Shown one piece after another: positions 57,703 to 64,000 of a DNA stretch of 64,000 nt. Source of the stretch: Pinus tabuliformis (lineage: Eukaryota > Streptophyta > Pinopsida > Pinales > Pinaceae); the NCBI GenBank assembly GCA_031772625.1, contig CM062813.1, positions 764,398,720 through 764,462,719 on the forward strand, in the 5' to 3' direction. Position numbers and translations under genes: made by a program. Under the pieces are notes generated by a model. That model saw only the letters and a program-made list of their open reading frames with translations. It had not been told where the DNA came from and ran no database searches. Every line of letters begins with the position of its first letter. The stretch's first letter is position 1.

Positions 57703-58331
57703 ATTACATGCACACATTCATCACCCATCATTGCATCTTCAATGTTGACATGTTCAGTTTCACAATCAGTTATGGGATTGAAAACACAATCATCATTTTC
57801 AAGAGCAATACCTTCATCATCTTTGCCCTCATTCAAATTGTACTTCATTTCTAAAATATCCCACAAAACTTTTTCATTTTGAATCTTACCATATTCATGT
57901 AGTATGTTGAACATGATGTTTTCATCTAATGCAGATGTTATAAGATGTAATGTTGATGCATCTCCACTATCATAGTTTAAATTGATAGCATCTTCAACAT
58001 AATTCAATAAATTTACCTTCCATAATGTTGTTTTCATTTCAGTTGCCCAGCTTTCATAATTCATACCTGAAAAAGAGGGTAGATCCGACATTAACCTCTT
58101 AACGATTTCATCAAATTCTAGATCTGCATCATGATCCTTGACTTGATCAACTATAAGTCCATCAGCGTTGATTGGAAACTCTTCACCAAATTCAGCAAAA
58201 CAATATATTGCATCTATCCCTTGATACTTTCTCCTTAGTTTCCTTCGAGATTGTTTTAGTCTACTTTGTTGACCCATTACTGCATTCAAATATGGGATCA
58301 CTGTAGTATGCCAGAGAAACATCGGACACAC
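57687..58331 (-). CDS. gag: Copia-type gag of element K, ended by insertion I
   Basis: A 214-residue minus-strand frame. Residues about 83-175 are Copia Gag-like: 'LPSFSGMNYESWATEMKTTL', 'LLNYVEDAI', 'ITSALDENIMFNIL', 'VLWDILEMKYN'. Before it lies a basic then acidic N-terminal part and after it an acidic tail. The last few codons are read from the LTR of I, showing that I landed in this gene, so the true C-terminus is lost here. No zinc knuckle is left. Different from the B1/C1 gag. Confidence 0.7.
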   Translation of the reverse strand: MCPMFLWHTTVIPYLNAVMGQQSRLKQSRRKLRRKYQGIDAIYCFAEFGEEFPINADGLIVDQVKDHDADLEFDEIVKRLMSDLPSFSGMNYESWATEMKTTLWKVNLLNYVEDAINLNYDSGDASTLHLITSALDENIMFNILHEYGKIQNEKVLWDILEMKYNLNEGKDDEGIALENDDCVFNPITDCETEHVNIEDAMMGDECVHVIVDFW

Positions 58332-60155
58332 CTCTCCTTGCGTTTCTCCAAGAGAAAACTCATCTTCACTTCATGCCAAAGACTTCAATCGAGGAAATGG
58401 TGAGGCAACGTTCACACAAAGATGTTATACTCATTCTACTGGGGACACACAACACTCTACTGTTCTTCGAAGCACACAACTCTTTTCTAAGTGTGCAAGT
58501 TAGTTAGAGGCACCGTCTATTCTTCTCCAAAGAACACAACTCTTCTCCAAGTGCACACCGTTTCAAGCCTCACAAACACTCTCCACGATGCACCACTAGC
58601 CCACTCCTTTCTACGCCAACTCCGCAAACAGTAGGGACCACACCACGTCTCACTGCCGACTCTGCGTAAATGCCCACAACGTTCACAATGCTGACTGAGC
58701 AATTGTAAACAAAACACGATGATGCTAACATAGGTTCGACTACCCTCTACCACAAAACCAGGAAAAAAAACACTCTGATGTCGTTTTAATTTTCTGAACC
58801 AGACAGTCTTCCTTCTCCTAAACCAGAATAAAATTGTTGCTCAACGTTCTCAGTCCCATGGCTATACAAATCTGTTCATGGTCATAGATTTGTTCCCAAC
58901 ATCGCTCCAACTGTGCTTTTGTGTAGCAGAGCTTCAAATGGTGTCCACACGGGTCTTTGCCTCTTTTCGACGACTTCAACGCCTTTAAACAACTTCAATA
59001 ACCAACAGCGTCACCGATTCAATGCCTCTACAATAGTTTCAACTTTCATGTGGTCAGCCCCCACTTGACAGATGGTTCACAAGCCTCTGATCCCTTGCTT
59101 GTAGCAGCTATGTCGGTCCAGAGATCGAATCCCACAAGGAGTCAGAGCAGGATGAAGAACAAGACGATGTTCACATGCACGACCGCGATGAAGGAGATGC
59201 AAATGAGGATGGAGACCGTGCTAGGCCCACTGGCACCCACGACCCTCTCGACCACCAGAAAACTTGTGCCTTCACATGCCTGAAGGTCAACGTCAATTTT
59301 CGCTGCATCAGCCGAGCACAATCTGCGACTTCTGACATCGAAACGCCATTTAGAGTTCCTCATGTCATCGACACAGCTGGAACTCAACGTCGATTGACGT
59401 TGCATGATCATCAGCCAAGCACACCTTCGATTTCTGACTTCAAAACGCCGACTTCTGCATCCACCTTGCAGCTCCACTCTCACACACTACGCCACCAAGA
59501 GAGTTTCTACCACGATCCAAGCTCACCAACCAATTTGAGCTACCACCACGATCCACAGTTGAAGCAACGGTCTTACGGCTCTAAGTCACTGATCCGGATT
59601 CGTAGCTGACCCAACCTCCACGCACAGTCTCAACACCCTGTAGACCCAAACGGTCCTCTTTTGCGCCACCTCTTGGCTCGCAGCTTACTCCTTCGCTCGG
59701 CCAACAGCCTCCACCTTGCAGCTCCACGATTTTAGTGCCACGATCTTCCTTTACCGTGAAGGCAGAGGGCACGAACAAGAACCTTCAACCACGACAAACT
59801 CCTTGACCACGGGCTCTTTGCCCCATTGCATCAGGCACGACGGGCTCCTTGACCGACCACGCAATAAGCTGCAATAGATCTTGCTTTACGTGGATTCCTT
59901 GACCACGTACGCAGATGATCTCAATCACCACGCTTCACTCGCGTCCACCAGCACCACGGGCTGCCGTCGCTTAGGAGATCACTCACAATCGATTGCAAAT
60001 ATTCTATTTACAACACTATCCTGAGGTTGCCTTCTCCTAAGCTCACACGGCTCGCAGTAGCTATACCAACAATCAATCACACAAGATATTGTACCCTTCA
60101 CACCAGCCTTACTTGGCACTTCACTTGCCCTCAATTCTCCTTTTGCTCCATACCA
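58332..60155 (-). other. Long repeat-bearing leader of K
   Basis: About 1.8 kb between primer site and gag with no supported gene. Contains a diverged direct repeat of roughly 105-bp period (59290-59350 and 59395-59455, 'atcagcc.agcaca' and 'gacttctgac'), two copies of 'ccaccttgcagctccac' (59460 and 59711), and several 'ccttgaccacg' or 'accacgggct' words between 59800 and 59960. The short primer site TGGTATGGAGC reads on the minus strand at 60145-60155. Confidence 0.55.
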
Positions 60156-60417
60156 TGATAAAAATAAAGAATCAAATTTATTGATCAACCTGGGCAGCTC
60201 TCAAGTGAGAGACTGCACCTGGAGACTGCCTCTGGCAAAACACTCTACATCCATTCACACAAAAGCCTGTTACATATAAACTAGCACATAAACAGGGTGG
60301 TTTGAACCACTCCCTAAATAATAGGATCTTAGACCTAATCAGAGGGTCTCAATCCTATCCTACAACAACAAACAACCAAATCTAGGAAAAGACTAACTTT
60401 CTCCATTAATTCTAACA
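60156..60417 (-). repeat. 5' LTR of K
   Basis: 262 bp, starting TGTTAGAATTAATGG on the minus strand, with a TATA-like 'tttatatg' (plus-strand 'catataaa' near 60272) and 'caataaatttg' close to its end. Typical of short-LTR plant Copia elements. Confidence 0.75.
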
Positions 60418-60511
60418 GACAGTGGGTCCTTGTCCCCTTGTTGTCACTTGGTCTAGTAGTGTAGTCCCTTGGGAACCCCTCCTACGACCCTTGCTAGATT
60501 GTGTGGTAATA
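60418..60511 (+). repeat. J-type LTR tail, second copy
   Basis: Matches 18545-18638: shared 'ttgttgtcacttggtcta', 'ggaacccctcct' and 'tgctagattgtgtggtaa'. The match ends at the same place where the primer site of J begins, which supports an LTR edge. No primer site follows here. Confidence 0.7.
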
Positions 60512-60533
60512 GGTCCAATGTGGGTGAACACGT

Positions 60534-63500
60534 TGTTGACCACTACGTGTCAACTTCCCAGCAGTACACCCCCTTTTCTTCGCAAAAAAGGGATAGCGCT
60601 TGATCGACATGTCCGTGCCATTCGACAGTGATCGACAGCTTGATCAATTTATGTTGTAAACCCAGTCTGCATATTTAATTGTAAATAATCTTAGCAGAGT
60701 TGAGTCATGTATGTAAATTGCCTAGGTGGACCTAATTTTCTAGTGATAATCTACGTTCCGGAAGGTTTTTCGTCTCACCGATCCATGATCGGCAGAGTTT
60801 TCCTTCAGCCTAACCCCAAATCCCGAATGGATTTTGTCATAAGAATCTTAGGAGAATCCTAGTGTGTTAATCTGCTAGATTATAGTTGTGTCGCAGAACT
60901 GGGTGGTTTATGAGGGTCTATGTCAAATGGGTTCTCCCCTTTGAGATGTAAAGTTGTAAAAGTCATCATGTAAAGTGTCTTGAGGGTGAGAAAATGTTTT
61001 AATCCCCTCATAAGTCCTAAGTCCTAGGTCCTAGGTGATTTTTCCAAAGGCTAAGTTCGAGCATCCATGTAAAAAATAAATTAAAAATTAAAAAAAAAAA
61101 AAAAATAATAATAACTGAAAAATAAAAATTTTAAAAATTAAAAAATAATAAAATAATAAAAAATTAAAAATTAAAAATTAAAAAATAAAAAAGTAAAAAA
61201 CCTAAAAGTAATAAAATAATAATATTTTGAGTAAATAAATGCAGAATTTCAATTTTTTATACATTAAAAATTCGACGGATGAGATTAAACGATATCTTGA
61301 TCCTCATCGACGGTTGAGATCATTTTGACGTGGATCACTCGAACTAGCTGTTGGGAATTTTTCCTTTAAATAGGGTGCTAGGGGTCATTTGAGATTGGAT
61401 CTGAGAGTCTAGTGCTAAAGACAGCTCTCTTGTAGTCATTTTTTGTGCAATAAAGAAAGACTTTGGGGTTAAAAATCTTGCTGGTGTTACTCTTCTGGAA
61501 ATGCTGTAAGATTGTTTTATATTTTCTGCATAGTTTTATTTTCAGTCATTGATTTAGCTTGATGAAGATTGATTCAGGCACAGGTATCTTGTCTGATCTC
61601 TAGGGTTTGAATGATAGTTTAGATTCTGAAATATAATGGCAGGTATCTCCATTTGATCTGAATTTCACTATCGTTTTTTCCCTCTATGTTAATAGTTGAT
61701 TGTAAGCTGTGCAGGAAATCTCAGTTTCAAGTTTTACCGGGCGTTAGGGGAAGTTCTCGGTTGAACCAGCCAACTCCTGGGTTGTGTTTTCTGAAAGAGC
61801 CTAGCTAGTTCTTGATCCCAGGCTTATCATTCGAAATATTTTGCATGCAGGGTTTTCTGAAGTATCTTACATTAAAACTAAATTCTGATGATGTTACTGT
61901 GATTATTGACAAATCTGACTGTTTAGAGCCTTAGATCTGTAAATATTGTAATTTTTGTAGCTGGTTTTTAGGGTTTTATTTTCAATCATTGCATATATTT
62001 TCTGGGTTTTCATTTTCCCATTGCAGGTTGCAGGTGCAGATCTTAAGAATTTTTTTTTGGGGTTTTCAAAAGACAAATCTGAATATAGGGCAATTTAAAG
62101 TTTGCTGGAAATTTGCAGGTTTTTCTGAAAAGTTTCGAGGGTTTGATCAGCTATCTGATGTTGCTAAGGGATTTATTGTATTACAGGAGCATTTTGAATT
62201 TTTTTTTAAAAGGGCAAACTGTGCAGCCCTCATCAGCCACTCTAAATCTGCATTCTGTTTTGTATATTTCCACAACCATCCATTTCTCCCATTGTTTCTC
62301 CTCTTTTCTCTGGCATATTCCTCACGCAGCTCCTATTCGACTGCTCCATCTGCTCTCCACCCTCAAATCTTTGTATCCATTTGCTGCCAGTGCATCTACA
62401 CACTTCACGCAGTTGCCTCAATGCTGCTATCCATTTCCTGCAAACAAAAATTGAAGCTACAGCTCCTCACATCCTCCTCTGCCAGCGTTTTGTTTTTCCC
62501 ACACATTTTTCTCTCACATCCAGCTCTTCTGCAGAGTGCGTCTTCACCTGCAAATCGATTTAGCCTTCATGCCATTTCCACGCTCAGCTCGTCCAGAACC
62601 TGCATATCTGCAACAGCAACAAATAAAAAAAAATTAAAAAAAGGCGATTTTGGTCCATCCCTACGCAGCGTCCTCCATTCATCCATCGAATCCCCTCCAT
62701 CAACGCTGACCTGCTGTCCCCTCTTGACTGTTTGCTATCATTTCTTGTTCGCTCTCTGGAAACCCACGCACCAGCAAAACAATTAACTGCTGCCGTATTC
62801 CATCTCCAACCTGCACGTAGACCGCAACAATCTCATTCAGCAAACCCTTCTGCCGTCCATTACCTGCGCAACAAACAGCAAATAGAGCGTTCGAATTTTT
62901 TTTTTACATACTCTACGGGTTCTGTTTTAGGTTTTGTCTAGCGTTTCATTTAAAAATTAAAAGTTTAGCTTTAGATTTAGACATGCGTTGGTTTTAGATC
63001 TATTAAATTTTTGTTTTAATTTTAGATTTAGATTTCTTTAAAAATTAGATTTAGTTTTGTTTAAATTTTGATTTAAAAATAAATAAAAATAAATGGAGTT
63101 TCATTTTTTCTATTAGCTGTTAGTTTTAGATCTAAATTTTGTCTTAGATTTTAGAATTTAATTGCTTTATTTATTTTAGATTTCATTTTCTTTTATTTAG
63201 GATTTAATCTTTAGTTTTTTTTTTTAAAGTCCAGTTTCATTTAAATTTTAATTAGATTTAGCGTTGATTTTATTTTTATTTTTATTTTATATAGTTTAGA
63301 ACTTTATAAATTTTGTTGAAAGATCCGTTTCATTTAAATTAGATTAGATTAACTTTTTTAAACTTAGGCTTTAGTTTTAGTTTAGATTTAAATTTTAGTC
63401 TTGTTTGATTTAAAAATAAATAAAAAATAAAAAAATATGTATATATTTTTATTTTTATTTTTTGTTTAGTTCATGAATTTAACTTAGGGTGTAGTTCTAG

Positions 63501-64000
63501 AGTTAGAATTAAGTTTCATTTTGTATTATTTTAAATCAAACCAAAAACTCAAAAAAAAGGGAATAAATAAATAAATAAATAAAAAAAATTATAAAAGGCA
63601 TCTAAAAGTTCTTTTTTAAACTTTAGATTAGATTTTATTTTATTTAGGATTTTAGTTTTGTTAAATTTTTAGATTCAAAATTTTATAAAAAAAAATATAA
63701 ATAAATTTTGAAAAAGACTAATTTAAAATCGGAAATTCCTTTAAAGTCTTTTTTTTGTTTTGGTATAGCTAAATGCACTTAAATGTTTATTTAAAGTTAG
63801 CTATGTGAAGTTGGTAACTGGCCAACATTTAAATTTTATGATCTTTTAAAGCATTTAATTTTTCTTGAAGTTTAATCGCTGGATCATCGTTAAGGCATTG
63901 TGCATTTGTGGAAAATCTTACATCGCTTGGGTTTTTTGCTTATAAATGATTGTTAATCATGGAATTATAAAGTTCGTATTCCTACAGCTTTCGATAAACA
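60534..64000 (+). mobile_element. Giant LTR, family A copy 3 (runs off the window)
   Basis: Starts TGTTGACC and matches the reverse of 46434-49970 in order: 'gcagtacacccccttttc', 'cgatccatgatcggcagag', 'ggtgattttt', 'cactcgaactagctgttgg', 'taccgggcgttaggggaag'. A TATA-like 'ctttaaatagg' is near 61362 and 'gtgcaataaag' at about 61447. 61078-61215 is an A-rich low-complexity run; 62200-62900 is pyrimidine-rich; 62940-63760 is T-rich with many 'ttagattt' words. The 265-residue frame at 61989 is not conserved in copy 2, so I do not call it a gene. Confidence 0.65.

Larger units (their letters stand above)
57703..60417 (-). mobile_element. Minus-strand Copia element K, 5' part
   Basis: The 5' LTR is 60156-60417 (262 bp; minus-strand TGTTAGAATTAATGG...TTTTTATCA), then a primer site, a 1.8-kb leader and a gag frame cut by I. 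The remainder of K is not seen left of I, where the sequence is unrelated. The base pairs just right of the LTR continue a J-type LTR tail, so K probably inserted there (local target word near 'gacag'). Confidence 0.7.

Noticed and set aside
59142-59609. Opposed frames of 113 and 144 residues in the K leader
   Set aside because: Both are read through the 105-bp direct repeat; no recognisable domain and no support for either strand.
61989-62786. 265-residue frame with hydrophobic start
   Set aside because: The homologous giant LTR at 46434-49970 does not preserve it, so it is chance reading of pyrimidine-rich LTR sequence.

Overview
The window looks like repeat-dense nuclear DNA from a large land-plant genome. 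Evidence: plant Copia and Ty3/Gypsy LTR retrotransposons with initiator-Met or Asp-type primer sites, a plant DUF247 domain, a plant-type F-box and an AT-rich background. A gymnosperm is my guess from the size and age spread of the elements, but the sequence does not settle it. I see no ordinary single-copy host gene, no tRNA or rRNA gene and no CRISPR array. The only long protein that is not a retroelement protein is a 698-residue F-box/DUF247 chimera (30941-33037), and it sits inside a small LTR element.

Layout. 1-4250: old giant-LTR-type sequence (family A, minus), carrying a hAT-like non-autonomous DNA element and two copies of a 45-bp palindrome. 4260-5030: Copia-LTR-like remnant. 5031-15770: one very long imperfect inverted repeat whose left arm is split by two gag-only Copia elements (5117-9167 and 9245-13395). 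15771-17115: no gene. 17116 to about 50 kb: a five-deep nest. A Gypsy with an Asp-type primer site (J) is split by a chromodomain Gypsy (F, 18691-45282). F is split by a Copia carrying pol but no gag (D1, 20699-39066) and by a solo LTR (41511-42730). The 3' LTR of D1 is split by a Gypsy-like element with gag and protease but no visible reverse transcriptase (E, 25392-38254). E is split by the gene-carrying element H (30272-33803). Each level from F down has exact 5-bp target duplications. J is split again by a 3.5-kb solo LTR of family A (46434-49970).

50236-51345: solo Copia LTR. 51346-52155: second copy of half of the long inverted repeat. 52156-54475: gene-free, with degenerate ctgcac-type repeats. 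54480-57702: minus-strand Copia with pol but no gag (I), inserted into the gag gene of another minus-strand Copia (K, 57703-60417). K has a 262-bp LTR and an unusually long leader, and it sits in a J-type LTR tail. 60534 to the window end: another giant LTR of family A, plus strand.

How the parts relate. The Copia group (B1, C1, D1, I and the solo LTRs) shares LTR ends, primer site, leader, 3' leader and polypurine tract. B1 and C1 encode only Gag; D1 and I encode only protease-integrase-RT-RNase H. The group therefore reads as a divided gag/pol family, though a hidden full-length parent could explain it too. Relative ages judged by eye from LTR mismatch agree with the nesting: H about 4 percent, E about 7, the Copias and F about 8-10.
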